A DNA stretch of 64,000 nt from Helicobacter enhydrae (GTDB lineage: Bacteria; Campylobacterota; Campylobacteria; Campylobacterales; Helicobacteraceae): assembly GCF_001693335.1 (NCBI RefSeq), contig NZ_CP016503.1, positions 1,178,001-1,242,000 of the forward strand, written 5' to 3'. A program made the translations under genes and the position numbers. Positions 24,667-34,637 of the stretch are shown here, piece after piece. Each line of letters starts with the position of its first letter. Positions within the stretch are counted from its first letter, which is position 1. The notes beneath the pieces were generated by a model, which did no database searches, had not been told where the DNA came from, and worked only from the letters and a program-made list of their open reading frames with translations.

Positions 24667-26427
24667 TTAAAATCCAACCCCCAAAGAAAGATATAAGTAT
24701 TTAAATCTTTGTTTGTCTGAGTGATAAAAGGGCATATATCCCCAAATTTGCGTTTGCAAATAATCTTTGTAGCTAATCTTAACTCCAATTCCACCACCAC
24801 TCACAAATCCTTTTGTTGCAAACGCAGAAGGAGTATAAATCTCCTTGACATACCCCATATCAACACACAAGCTTGGTGCAAAGCTCACTCCATACAAAGA
24901 TGGCAAAAAATAACTCAAATCATTACGATTAAGCACCCCAAAATCTCCACTTAAAACATTGCTATCAAATCCTCTCACACTATAGATCCCGCCCAATCCC
25001 ATCTTTTCACTCGCATAAAGCTGTGTCCTCGAGACTTGTGTTTTTAATAAGCTTGTATAAACTAACCGATGTTCCCCCCAAGACATTGGATAAAGCATAT
25101 AAACATCAAGGGTGGGGAGCGTATAAAAGAAATTTGGAAGATTTTTTTCATTTGATGGGAAATTAGACATTGAGCCTAAAGCCTTTATTCCTTGCTTGAT
25201 TCCAAGGCTTAGATTGAGAGTTGCTCCATTTTGAAAGTATCTTAGATAATCCAATGAAGCATAGACATTAGTGAGATTTCTTCTTTGGGGGATTAACTCG
25301 ATTGTCTCCAAAAAATTCTTTGCCCATCGTTTTCCTAATCCAAGACTCACAGAAACTTGGTTGAGATTGTCCATATAAGCCAAAATTTTTGTTTTTAAAT
25401 CAAAATTGGCAGAATATCCGTGATATTTCAATGATTGTCCGACAAACTCAAGTGGATAAGCATAAAAAGCATAAGATCCGCTTACAGAGAACAAAACTCT
25501 TCTAAATGGGATTGAAAAATCAAGCGAGGAGTAAAAATTGTGAGCATTTTTCTTCCATTTTGGACTAAAAACAACATAGCCATTAAGAACTTCATTGAGA
25601 GATAAAACATTCTCAAGTCCTGCTTGGAATGATGTTTGATACATTCCACTTCCTTGCGAACCAGCATTATCCACACTTGCATTGAAATAAAAAGGAAATC
25701 TGATTCCAAAAAGCTTCTTTTGATCAAAGATGATGTTAATCTGTGTTTGAGCAACATCATCAACAGAGGGGAGAGCTTGGATAAAAAATCTAGGACTTAG
25801 AGTTCTTAATCGCTTATAGTTGTAAATTCCTCTTTCAAGAGGCTCAATATTTAAAATATCTCCAACATTTAATCCAAAATCTTTTCCCCAGAATGCAATC
25901 AAGCTAGGATCATTGATTTGAATTTGTCCTATGACGGAGCTTTCAAGGTTGATTTGAAGGACACCTTTTTTAAGATTTTGTGGTTTTAGACCAAAAAGTG
26001 TTGTCACATAACCCTTTTGAATTGAGGCGATTTTAAGTTCATCTAAAAGCGAGGAGAGATCGTTTTGATTGAGGCATTGATGGGTATAGGATTTTAGAAT
26101 TGAATCCAAAAAAGAAAATTTTTTCTTGAAATTTTCCAATGAAGATTCAAGTCTAATCTCACTAATCTCAAAACAGGGAGCATCTGTTTTGATTGCATCC
26201 CGTTTTTTAATCGCTTTTTTGAGCTGGTTAATCTCTTCTTCATCTTTCAAATTTTCTTTGGGAATTCTAGAGCCTTTGAGTTTTGGGACATTTTCATAGA
26301 GCAGAGTTTCTTTTCTTTGTTGATTCAATCTTTCTGTGAGATCAGAGGGATTGAGCGGAGAAGCAAAGAGCAATGGAGTAAAAATGGGGAGCAATAAGAT
26401 TAAAAGAGGTGTATAGCACCGCTTCAT
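24667..26427 (-). CDS. Two-partner secretion outer-membrane transporter (CdiB/FhaC/ShlB family)
   Basis: It encodes 586 residues with a signal peptide (LLILLLPIFTPLLFASPL). A charged linker is followed by a first POTRA domain (CFEISEIRLESSLENF, residues about 85-150), a second POTRA domain around residues 155-230, and a 16-strand barrel with the conserved VRGF motif near residue 483 (GGIYSVRGFDSN) and the terminal LYLSLGVGF ending in Phe. It exports the divergently encoded TpsA/CdiA protein. Start at ATG 26427 with AAGGAGGGA upstream. Unusually, it is divergent from, not cotranscribed with, its partner. Confidence 0.9.
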   Translation of the reverse strand: MKRCYTPLLILLLPIFTPLLFASPLNPSDLTERLNQQRKETLLYENVPKLKGSRIPKENLKDEEEINQLKKAIKKRDAIKTDAPCFEISEIRLESSLENFKKKFSFLDSILKSYTHQCLNQNDLSSLLDELKIASIQKGYVTTLFGLKPQNLKKGVLQINLESSVIGQIQINDPSLIAFWGKDFGLNVGDILNIEPLERGIYNYKRLRTLSPRFFIQALPSVDDVAQTQINIIFDQKKLFGIRFPFYFNASVDNAGSQGSGMYQTSFQAGLENVLSLNEVLNGYVVFSPKWKKNAHNFYSSLDFSIPFRRVLFSVSGSYAFYAYPLEFVGQSLKYHGYSANFDLKTKILAYMDNLNQVSVSLGLGKRWAKNFLETIELIPQRRNLTNVYASLDYLRYFQNGATLNLSLGIKQGIKALGSMSNFPSNEKNLPNFFYTLPTLDVYMLYPMSWGEHRLVYTSLLKTQVSRTQLYASEKMGLGGIYSVRGFDSNVLSGDFGVLNRNDLSYFLPSLYGVSFAPSLCVDMGYVKEIYTPSAFATKGFVSGGGIGVKISYKDYLQTQIWGYMPFYHSDKQRFKYLYLSLGVGF

Positions 26428-26477
26428 TCAACTCCCTCCTTAACTTTAAACATTTATTTTGTTTTTAAGAACTTTTA

Positions 26478-26496
26478 GATAGTTTTCTTAACTATC
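26478..26496. promoter_or_regulatory. Inverted repeat in the tpsB-tpsA divergent promoter region
   Basis: GATAGTT (26478-26484) and AACTATC (26490-26496) form a seven-bp inverted repeat with a five-base gap in the short intergenic region. It is well placed to be a shared operator. Confidence 0.4.
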
Positions 26497-26529
26497 AAGA
26501 TTATGACAGAAAGAAGAAGGGATGACAAG

Positions 26530-29500
26530 ATGTATCTAAAGCTTACAAGACGATTTTTCAAATCTCTACGCCCACTCCTCAATCTTTGGCTGTCTTTGCT
26601 TTTGGTTTTTTATCCATTACTTAGTAATCCCATTGTGATTGATCCAACTTCCTCCAAAACACAATTAGATCACGCACCTAATGGAGTAGATATTATCAAC
26701 ATTGCCAATCCTGACAATAATGGAATCTCAAACAATCTTTATTTGGATTTCAATGTCGCACAGCAAGGAGCCATATTTAATAATACATTAGAGGCAATCA
26801 CACCAACACAACTTGCAGGATTTATCACAGGCAATCCAAATCTCACTTCCAATGCTTTGCTCATTCTCAATCAAGTGACTTCCACCTCTAGCTCCAATCT
26901 TTTAGGGCTTATGGAGGTAGCAGGAAACAAAGCCTCGCTTTTAATTGCCAATCCCAATGGGATTTCTTGTAATGGATGTGGGTTTATTAATGTCAATGAA
27001 GCCACACTCACCACTTCATCTTTGATTGATCCTTCTGCATTCAATGCCCACAACTCCAATTCTTCTTTGATTTCCAATCTTGCTTTGAGAGTAGAGAGAG
27101 GACATATTAATATTGATTCACTCAATGCTTTAGGAAGTGATACACTCAATCTCCTCTCAAGAAGTTTAAAAGTTGATGGAGAACTCTATGCTAAAGAACT
27201 AAGAGTTTTATTGGGTAGAAATAATATTTCTCTATCCAACAAGGGAGCCTTGCTTTTATGGCAACCTATTAACCTATCCCATCCCACAAATCACTCCAAA
27301 AAAGAATCTGATACAGAAGAAACTACACAAGTCTTAGCTCTTGATGTCGGACATCTTGGAAGAGTGTATGCAAACTCAATTTATCTTGTTGCAAATGAAG
27401 AGAATTCTTTAATCAAGCATTCTGGCTTGCTTGCAACAATGCCTAGTCAAAAACAAGGAGATGGGGGATTTTATCTTGATGTCAATGGTGAGCTAAGAAT
27501 TGCAAATCCACCCAAACAAACAAGCAATGAAGAAAATATAGTCCAAGATACAAAGCTTTCTGACTCTTCTTTGGAAACTTTGGAAAAAGATGGTAGTCCA
27601 GCAATCTTTGGCTTTGATTCTATGATGATTCAAGCCAAAAAGATTGATAATAATGGATTAATCCTTTCTAATGGTGCAATGAATCTGCAAGGAGAGGAAA
27701 TCTACAATGATTTGATTATTGCTACTCAAAATGATTTAACAATCACTGCACCATCTCTTAACAACACAAACGGAGGTTTATTAGAGGGTCAAACCATAAA
27801 AATCAAATCAGATGTGCTCAAAAATCAAGAGAGTTTTATTGTTGCCAACAAAGATCTCTATATCAAAGCTCAAGATGTCTTTAACATTGCCAAACTAGAT
27901 ATAAAAACACAGCATTCGCGTTATTACCAATCTTTTTGGGAAGGCAAAATAGTCAAAACCAAAGGCGAACATATTCGAGATACCTACACTCAAGTCATCA
28001 ATTCTTACACCCCCTCTATTCTTTATGCCAAAAACAATTTATTAATAGAAGCAGACACTTTAAGCAATGAATATGGACAAATTCAAGGGGAAACTCTAGT
28101 TTTACCCATTAAAGAATCCTTGCTTAACCCTGTTGTCCAACTTAAAACCACAACCTATTATAAACGCACAGAAAAATGTGGATGGTTATGGAAAAAAACT
28201 TGCATTGCTCATTCAAGTTCTTCTTCTTATACCACTCCCACACCATTGCCTGAGATTACTGCAAATCTAGAGCTTGTTCCAAAGCAACAATTCTTCAATC
28301 CCTATCTTGCATACGCTCCAAAAGAAATCCCACAGGCACAATCTCTAGAGCCTAAAGATTTTACTGCTAGTTCTTATTTTAAAGAGCGTTTTATTCACTT
28401 AGGCACTCAATCCAAATTGAGATTTTTGAAAAGCATTCCAAATCAAGACGCATTCTTCTCTCTTCTTTCTAAAGAAGAAAATCTAGATTTGCTTTCCAAA
28501 CTAGGAAATGCACAAGCTCTCACATTGCCACTCTCAAACTTCCAAATTGCTCAAGAACATACATTTAAAAATAGGATTGCTTATAATGCGTTGGCTTTTC
28601 TTACGCCATTGCATTCTTTGATCTCTACTCCTGCCTCAATTCAAGGAAGCAATATCTATATCAATACACAATCTCTTAACAATGAAGGCAGTATCTTAGC
28701 AAGTGAAAATATCTTTGCTCAAACAAAACAAAGATTGCAAAACTCTGGAAGCATTGAGGGAGGAAATATTTATCTCACTTCAGAAGGAGAGATCAATAAT
28801 CTTGGAGGAACGCTCAAAGCAAAAGAAAATCTAGCTCTAAATGCCAAAGAAGTGAATCTAGAATCCACAATCAATACACATCAAGAATACACACAAAAAA
28901 TAAGATTCAATCTTCAAAAATGGCAAGAAAATGGAATTGAAACCTATAATGCTCTTACCTATCAATCTCAAAGCCTCCATTCCAAAAGCCTTTTGAGTGG
29001 ATCTCACATCTCTATCAATGCCTCTTCCTCCATTACTCTCAAAGCAAGCGATATTTTAGCCTCTAAACACCTCTCTTTAAATACCAAAGATCTTTCTGTC
29101 CAAACTCTTGCTCTAAAACAAATCAATACTAGGGATTCAAACTCCACTTCCTCTGCCACTACACTATTGCAAAGCACTCTAAAATCTGGTGGGGATTTGA
29201 ACATCAATGCTTCCACTCTCTCTAGTGCCTCAGCAAACTTTGAAGCCAAAGATGGCTTAGTTTTTAATGCCAACAATATCTTTTTGCTTGCTGACAAAGA
29301 AGAAAGCTCTAGTTTAAAGAAAAATGATAGCTCTAACTTCTTTGGAGCTTCCTCTATGAGTGAAGAAAAAAGTTTTTATTCTAAAGAAATAGGAAACTCT
29401 CTTCAAGCTTCCAATATAGTGATGAATGCACAAGAAAATATTCTTTCTATTGGAAGCAATTTGAAGGCAGAAGAACATATTGCAATCAAAGCGAAGCATT

Positions 29501-32500
29501 TCACCTCTTTGGCTTCTAAGGAAGTGAGAGAAAACTCTTCTCAATCTCAAGATAATGGAGCATTTGGATTTTCTAAATCCTCCAATGCTTCTTTCTCCTC
29601 TTCTCTCACCCACACTCTTTCATCTTTTGATGCCAAAAATTTATTCATTCAAACATCAGAGAGTGTCCAGCTTTTGGGAGCAGAAATCAATGCCAAAGAA
29701 AATGTAGCCATCCATTCCAAATCATTCACCCTCTCTAATGTATTGGATACAAAAGAAGAGAGCAAAGGTGGAGATAAAAAAGAGTTTTGGGGATTAAAAG
29801 ATAGAGCAAAAGCAACAAAAACAAGAGAATCTGTAGTGAAATCCTCCACCCTAAATGCAAACTCACTTTTGATTCAAACAACAGATCAAAACAACTCATC
29901 ACAAGCCACAGCACAATCTCAAACTTCCCCCTCTCTTAATATCATTGGCTCTACTTTAAACATTGCTTCAAATGCGACTTTAGAATCTAGTGGATCCATT
30001 CATATCTTAGAAGCTCACTCAACGATTGAAAGTATGTCTAGCTCTAAAGATAGAGACTTTAAAAAATTCTACTTCGATCTAGATAAAAAATTTGATATGG
30101 GGCTTGAGTTTAAAGATGATGAGAACAAAACCTTAGTGCATCAAACAAAAAGTGTGGGAAGTGTATTAAATATTGGAGGAAATCTCACTGCCTCTGCCAA
30201 AGATTCACTTTTGGTGCGTGGCTCTAATCTCAATACAAAAGGCTCCATTGATGCTTTCGCCTCTTCTATTGAAATCACTTCAAGTCAAGATACCACCACA
30301 GAAAATATACAAGATAAAAAAGGGGTGATGCGAGTAGGAGTTGAGATAGGAAATGCCTATGTTGATGCCTACTTTGCAGGAAAAAATGTGGTAGATGCAA
30401 GCAAGGTTGTCAGTAAAGCCAAAAGAGAATTAGATCAAGCAAAGCAAGATTATAAAGATGGAAAGATTAGTGCACAGGCTCTTAATGATTATAATCTCAA
30501 CCATAAGCTTGCCATTGTTTCTTTAATTTCTGTTAGCACCAATTTTGCAAGCTCTATTGCAAGTTCAGCTGGTGCTTTAACTAGCTCCTTTGGCACGGGA
30601 TTTTATGCAGGAGTGCATGCAAGCTTTCAAGGAGTAAATAGCAAAACCACTGCTTCTTCTATCTCTCAAATCTCTTCTAATCTTTTGGCTTCTTCTATCG
30701 CTTTGAATGCCAAAGATTCGATTACTCAAGCAAGCTCCAATCTCACAGCCCAGCAAATCTCTTATAGGGCAGACAAACAAATCAATATCAAAGCACTTCA
30801 AAACACCTACAATGCCAAGCATTCTAATCAAAACTACAACACTTCAATAAGCTTTGGGAGCAATGGATTTGGAGGAATCAATGCTGGTGGAGGAGAGGGA
30901 AAAGGAAGAGATACAGATGCACACTATGTAGCAAGTCATACTTTAGCCCAAAAGATTTCCATAGGTTCTTATTCACAACCATCCAATACTCCAAAAGATT
31001 TAAAAGTCTCTTTAATGAATTCTTCTCTTGTGGCTCAAGAAGTCAATATCCAAGCAAAAGATTTAGAAGTAGTCAGTTTGCAAGATATGCAAAGCTCAAC
31101 ATCTCAAAGCTTTAATCTCAATGCAGGTGCTTCTCTTGGAGGAATAAGTGGGGGTGGAGGAAAAGATAGATCCAATTTCAAAAGACAATGGGTCAATACT
31201 CAAGCAAAGATATTGGGAAGCGAGAGTGTCAAAATAGTACTAGAAGACACTTTAAACATCAAGGCTGGAGTGATAGGAGTAGGAGAAGAAAAAGCTCCAA
31301 GCAATGCTCAAGCCAACACTCCCACTCTCTCCATCTCTGCTAAAACTATTACAGCAACACATCTGACAAATCAAGAAACAAGTGATTCTAATGGATTTTA
31401 TGGCTCTACTTCTATAAGAAGGAATAATAGCTCTATTGGAATAAAACTCACTGGCAATACACAGATCAATTACAAACATCAAGCAAAAGAAAAAGAGGGT
31501 GTGAGTTATACAAGTATAGGAAGTTTGAATCCTCAAGCAAAGATAGAGATTGTTTCAAATCAAGACACTCCACAATCTCTAGGAGTGCATACCGATCTCT
31601 CTACCACTTCACTCATCACCAAAGATAAAATCACTAGGGCTCTTGATACTTCTTTCATCATAGATAACAATCTCTTATCTCCAAGTGGAATAGAAACGAT
31701 TGTAGATGATTTTAAGAATCTAGGAAGGAATGTCGCTCAAATCACTAGAGGATTGGGGAGCAATATCTTAACTCAAAGTATTGTCAATACTTTAAGAGAT
31801 CAAGATAGCAATCTCATTACAGAAATGCAAAGATATGTTGTGATTGATTCACTCATCACCTCCATCTCTCAAAACCAAGATCTCATCACCGCTCTTAATG
31901 GACTCACCAATCTTAACTCTAAAGAAATGCTAGAAGTTTTACAAGAGGTTGTGCAAATTGCAAGTGGAAAAGATGGATTTAATGCACTTCTTACACTCTA
32001 TAACAATGAAAATATTTCTAAAGGTTATGCCTATAGTGGAAAAGGAAATAATAAAAAAGACAAATGGATAGGATTTAATACAAAAACCAATGATTTAACC
32101 AAACCCAATGAAGCAATCAATACTATATTCCACGAAACAAGCAATAAAACACTGCATCATATCAGTGAAAAAACAAACAATGATGCTTATGCAATCAATA
32201 GAGGCAATAGTGCAGAAAATATCTTTATGCTCAAAAACTATGCCAATCAGAATACCAATACAATCAACACTCAAGAGTGGAATGCTAGATATGCAAACTC
32301 AAGCATTTTTAAACAAGGGAATGCTTATAATGCGATTGCTTACTTGGGTGATATGAGTGGGAATGGGGAGAGGGATAATCTCACCATCTTTATTCATGGA
32401 ACTTGGTCTGATCCTGCTACTTTTACACCAGACTTTAAAAAAGCAGTGGCAAAGACTCTAAAAGACAATCACCAAAAAAATTTTCAATGGGGCGAAGGAG

Positions 32501-33003
32501 ATAATAATGTTGAAGCAAGGAAAGAGGGAGGGGAGGCATTAGCTCAAATGATTAAAAAAGAGTTATTGAAACTTAAAAAAGGAGAGCCATTAAATCTTGT
32601 TGCCCACTCTCACGGAGGTAATGTAGTAAAGTATGCTTCAAAAGAATTAAAACAAATTATTGATAATGCCATCTTTCTAGCCACTCCACATAGAAAAGAT
32701 GCACAATTTAATAGCAAGGCATTGAAAAAAGGAGGAAAAATTGTAAATGTGTATGATAGAGGGGATTTTTTGGCGCAACGATTCTTGGGGAATGGCTTGT
32801 TGCCTGGGATTGCCGATCAAACCATGTCAGGTACGATTAATGTCCCAATTAAGGATTCAAGTAAGTTTCAATTTGCAGATTTATTCTTAATCCCTTGGTT
32901 GCTGAGACAATATAACACCCATACCACTATTCACACTCCAGAAAAATTTATTGAATCAGTCGCTCCAATATTTGATTCGCAATCTAAAAGGAAAAATAAA
33001 TGA
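26530..33003 (+). CDS. CdiA/FhaB-like TpsA exoprotein with C-terminal alpha/beta-hydrolase toxin
   Basis: The frame is open from ATG 26503, but ATG 26530 has AGAAGGG nine bases upstream and begins directly with the signal peptide; 2157 residues result. Order: long signal sequence (LLNLWLSLLLVFYPLLSNPI), TPS domain with NPNL and LIANPNGISCNGCGFIN, then filamentous-haemagglutinin beta-helix repeats to about residue 1600, glycine-rich segments, the conserved junction NSKEMLEVLQEVVQIASGK (near residue 1810), a pretoxin segment with IFHETSN and NRGNSAENIF, linker SGNGERDN, and an alpha/beta-hydrolase domain: LTIFIHGTWSDPATF, nucleophile elbow VAHSHGGN (Ser codon 32608-32610), LATPH, and a late His in HTTIHTP. 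The toxin is a predicted lipase or phospholipase. There is no VENN motif; the NSKEML junction is used instead, as it recurs in all orphan modules. Confidence 0.9.
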   Translation: MYLKLTRRFFKSLRPLLNLWLSLLLVFYPLLSNPIVIDPTSSKTQLDHAPNGVDIINIANPDNNGISNNLYLDFNVAQQGAIFNNTLEAITPTQLAGFITGNPNLTSNALLILNQVTSTSSSNLLGLMEVAGNKASLLIANPNGISCNGCGFINVNEATLTTSSLIDPSAFNAHNSNSSLISNLALRVERGHINIDSLNALGSDTLNLLSRSLKVDGELYAKELRVLLGRNNISLSNKGALLLWQPINLSHPTNHSKKESDTEETTQVLALDVGHLGRVYANSIYLVANEENSLIKHSGLLATMPSQKQGDGGFYLDVNGELRIANPPKQTSNEENIVQDTKLSDSSLETLEKDGSPAIFGFDSMMIQAKKIDNNGLILSNGAMNLQGEEIYNDLIIATQNDLTITAPSLNNTNGGLLEGQTIKIKSDVLKNQESFIVANKDLYIKAQDVFNIAKLDIKTQHSRYYQSFWEGKIVKTKGEHIRDTYTQVINSYTPSILYAKNNLLIEADTLSNEYGQIQGETLVLPIKESLLNPVVQLKTTTYYKRTEKCGWLWKKTCIAHSSSSSYTTPTPLPEITANLELVPKQQFFNPYLAYAPKEIPQAQSLEPKDFTASSYFKERFIHLGTQSKLRFLKSIPNQDAFFSLLSKEENLDLLSKLGNAQALTLPLSNFQIAQEHTFKNRIAYNALAFLTPLHSLISTPASIQGSNIYINTQSLNNEGSILASENIFAQTKQRLQNSGSIEGGNIYLTSEGEINNLGGTLKAKENLALNAKEVNLESTINTHQEYTQKIRFNLQKWQENGIETYNALTYQSQSLHSKSLLSGSHISINASSSITLKASDILASKHLSLNTKDLSVQTLALKQINTRDSNSTSSATTLLQSTLKSGGDLNINASTLSSASANFEAKDGLVFNANNIFLLADKEESSSLKKNDSSNFFGASSMSEEKSFYSKEIGNSLQASNIVMNAQENILSIGSNLKAEEHIAIKAKHFTSLASKEVRENSSQSQDNGAFGFSKSSNASFSSSLTHTLSSFDAKNLFIQTSESVQLLGAEINAKENVAIHSKSFTLSNVLDTKEESKGGDKKEFWGLKDRAKATKTRESVVKSSTLNANSLLIQTTDQNNSSQATAQSQTSPSLNIIGSTLNIASNATLESSGSIHILEAHSTIESMSSSKDRDFKKFYFDLDKKFDMGLEFKDDENKTLVHQTKSVGSVLNIGGNLTASAKDSLLVRGSNLNTKGSIDAFASSIEITSSQDTTTENIQDKKGVMRVGVEIGNAYVDAYFAGKNVVDASKVVSKAKRELDQAKQDYKDGKISAQALNDYNLNHKLAIVSLISVSTNFASSIASSAGALTSSFGTGFYAGVHASFQGVNSKTTASSISQISSNLLASSIALNAKDSITQASSNLTAQQISYRADKQINIKALQNTYNAKHSNQNYNTSISFGSNGFGGINAGGGEGKGRDTDAHYVASHTLAQKISIGSYSQPSNTPKDLKVSLMNSSLVAQEVNIQAKDLEVVSLQDMQSSTSQSFNLNAGASLGGISGGGGKDRSNFKRQWVNTQAKILGSESVKIVLEDTLNIKAGVIGVGEEKAPSNAQANTPTLSISAKTITATHLTNQETSDSNGFYGSTSIRRNNSSIGIKLTGNTQINYKHQAKEKEGVSYTSIGSLNPQAKIEIVSNQDTPQSLGVHTDLSTTSLITKDKITRALDTSFIIDNNLLSPSGIETIVDDFKNLGRNVAQITRGLGSNILTQSIVNTLRDQDSNLITEMQRYVVIDSLITSISQNQDLITALNGLTNLNSKEMLEVLQEVVQIASGKDGFNALLTLYNNENISKGYAYSGKGNNKKDKWIGFNTKTNDLTKPNEAINTIFHETSNKTLHHISEKTNNDAYAINRGNSAENIFMLKNYANQNTNTINTQEWNARYANSSIFKQGNAYNAIAYLGDMSGNGERDNLTIFIHGTWSDPATFTPDFKKAVAKTLKDNHQKNFQWGEGDNNVEARKEGGEALAQMIKKELLKLKKGEPLNLVAHSHGGNVVKYASKELKQIIDNAIFLATPHRKDAQFNSKALKKGGKIVNVYDRGDFLAQRFLGNGLLPGIADQTMSGTINVPIKDSSKFQFADLFLIPWLLRQYNTHTTIHTPEKFIESVAPIFDSQSKRKNK

Positions 33004-33515
33004 AAAAGAAACTCATACTTTTTGTTTTGTTGATAGTAGGCATTCATTCTGAATCAAGGGCAGATTATGCGTTCAATTATTACTCTAGCTATCTCCAAAT
33101 ACTTTCTTTTCATGTCGGTTCTGATAGCAATTTTCGCTCTTCAGATTCTAGCAACTCTCTGATTCTCGGAGGCAGTATAGGAGACATTTATGTTACGAGA
33201 CATGGTCCACCAATCTATGGTTGGCGTCTTAAATATCTCTATACCTTTGACAAACCAAGAACACAATCTTTTGGGCTAGTGAACTATCTGCATCTTTCCT
33301 ATGGAGTCTCTTCTACTGCTCTTGTCTTGGGCACTGGTGTTTTATGGGAAACTCAAGAACAAGCAAGGATTGGGGGATATGCAGAAACAGGGATCACGAT
33401 ATTTAAAGCAGAACCAATTAATGTGGATATTTTATATCGCATCAATATTTATAGATTCAGAAATACCCCTAATGATATTTCACATCACCTCAATGTGGTT
33501 TTTACATTTTTATAG
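33000..33515 (+). CDS. Exported small protein 1 of 3, candidate immunity
   Basis: It encodes 171 residues; its ATG overlaps the cdiA stop (ATGA), so it is translationally coupled to the toxin. Signal peptide MKKKLILFVLLIVGIHSESR, then a mature part of about 150 residues with alternating hydrophobic strands (YGWRLKYLYTFDKPRTQSFG; LVLGTGVLWETQEQARIGGY) and a final NVVFTFL. The aromatic-ended last strand and strand pattern suggest a small outer-membrane beta-barrel or periplasmic beta-protein. Location fits protection from an envelope-acting lipase, but immunity is inferred from coupling only. Alternative: a structural partner of the exoprotein. Confidence 0.65.
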   Translation: MKKKLILFVLLIVGIHSESRADYAFNYYSSYLQILSFHVGSDSNFRSSDSSNSLILGGSIGDIYVTRHGPPIYGWRLKYLYTFDKPRTQSFGLVNYLHLSYGVSSTALVLGTGVLWETQEQARIGGYAETGITIFKAEPINVDILYRINIYRFRNTPNDISHHLNVVFTFL

Positions 33516-33533
33516 CAAGTTAAGGAAAAATAA

Positions 33534-34058
33534 ATGAAAAAGAAACTCATACTTTTTGTTTTGTTGATAGTAGGCATTCATTCTGAATCAAGGGCAGATT
33601 CAAATGATCAATTTCTTATTTTCTCTGATAATCTTCAAATCTATTCTTTTCTTGTTGGCTCCACTACAAGTTTCCAAGATTCAAACTCCAACACTTCTCT
33701 TGTTCTCGGAGGCAGTATGGGTATCAATTATCTGATTGATTTTGTGAATATTAACGAACCATTGCGAAGGTATGGTTGGCGTCTTAAATATCTCTATACC
33801 TTTGACAAACCAAGGACGCAATCTTTGGGATTAGTGTATTATTTGCATATGTCCTATGGCTATTTGTTCCCTTCTGCACTTTCTTTGGGTGTTGGTGTTT
33901 TATGGGAAACTCAAGAAAAAACCAGAAATGGAATATATGCAGAAACAGGGATTGCACTATGGAAGACAATACCTGTCAATGTAGATATTTTGTATCGAAT
34001 GAATATGTATGGACGAGATATTTCACATCATCTCAATGTAGTTTTTACATTTTTCTAA
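33534..34058 (+). CDS. Exported small protein 2 of 3, candidate immunity
   Basis: It encodes 174 residues, paralogous to the preceding gene: identical signal peptide region and identical 15-base AAGGAAAAATAAATG start context, the shared YGWRLKYLYTFDKPRTQS core and the HHLNVVFTFF end. The middle loop differs (INYLIDFVNINEPLRR). The DNA of the start region is copied exactly, showing recent tandem duplication. Same predicted envelope location; diversification of loops would be expected if each copy recognises a different toxin variant. Confidence 0.65.
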   Translation: MKKKLILFVLLIVGIHSESRADSNDQFLIFSDNLQIYSFLVGSTTSFQDSNSNTSLVLGGSMGINYLIDFVNINEPLRRYGWRLKYLYTFDKPRTQSLGLVYYLHMSYGYLFPSALSLGVGVLWETQEKTRNGIYAETGIALWKTIPVNVDILYRMNMYGRDISHHLNVVFTFF

Positions 34059-34076
34059 CAAGTTAAGGAAAAATAA

Positions 34077-34628
34077 ATGAAAAAGAAACTTATGCTTTTT
34101 GTTTTGTTGATAGTAGGCATTCATTCTGAAACAAGGGCAGATTATCAATTTGAATATATCTCCAATATAATACAATTGCTTTCTTTTCATATCGGCTCTG
34201 ATACAAGTTTTCAAGATTCAAACTCCAACACTTCCCTTATCCTTGGGGGTAGTATAGGAGTAAATTATATGCCACCACCAATATTTGGAGAAATAAACGA
34301 ATTAACGAATAGATGGGGGCGACCAATCTATGGTTGGCGTCTTAAATATCTCTATACCTTTGACAAACCAAGGACACAATCTTTTGGGCTAGTGAACTAT
34401 CTGCATCTTTCCCATGGAATCTCTGCTGCTGCTCTTATCTTGGGCACTGGTGTTTTATGGGAAACTCAAGAACAAGCAAGGATTGGGGGATATGCAGAAA
34501 CAGGGATCACACTATGGAAAATAATACCTGTCAATGTGGATATTTTATATCGCATCAATATTTATAGATTCAGAAATACCTCCAATGATATTTCACATCA
34601 TCTCAATGTGGTTTTTACATTTTTCTAA
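34077..34628 (+). CDS. Exported small protein 3 of 3, candidate immunity
   Basis: It encodes 183 residues with signal peptide (MKKKLMLFVLLIVGIHSETR) and the same core and C-terminal strand as its two neighbours. It is closest to copy 1 (INIYRFRNTSNDISHHLN) but shares the SFQDSNSNTSL segment with copy 2, so the three genes look like mosaics exchanging segments by gene conversion. It has a longer variable loop (MPPPIFGEINELTNRWGR). Same operon, 18 bases after the previous stop. Confidence 0.65.
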   Translation: MKKKLMLFVLLIVGIHSETRADYQFEYISNIIQLLSFHIGSDTSFQDSNSNTSLILGGSIGVNYMPPPIFGEINELTNRWGRPIYGWRLKYLYTFDKPRTQSFGLVNYLHLSHGISAAALILGTGVLWETQEQARIGGYAETGITLWKIIPVNVDILYRINIYRFRNTSNDISHHLNVVFTFF

Positions 34629-34637
34629 TTCTAAGCA

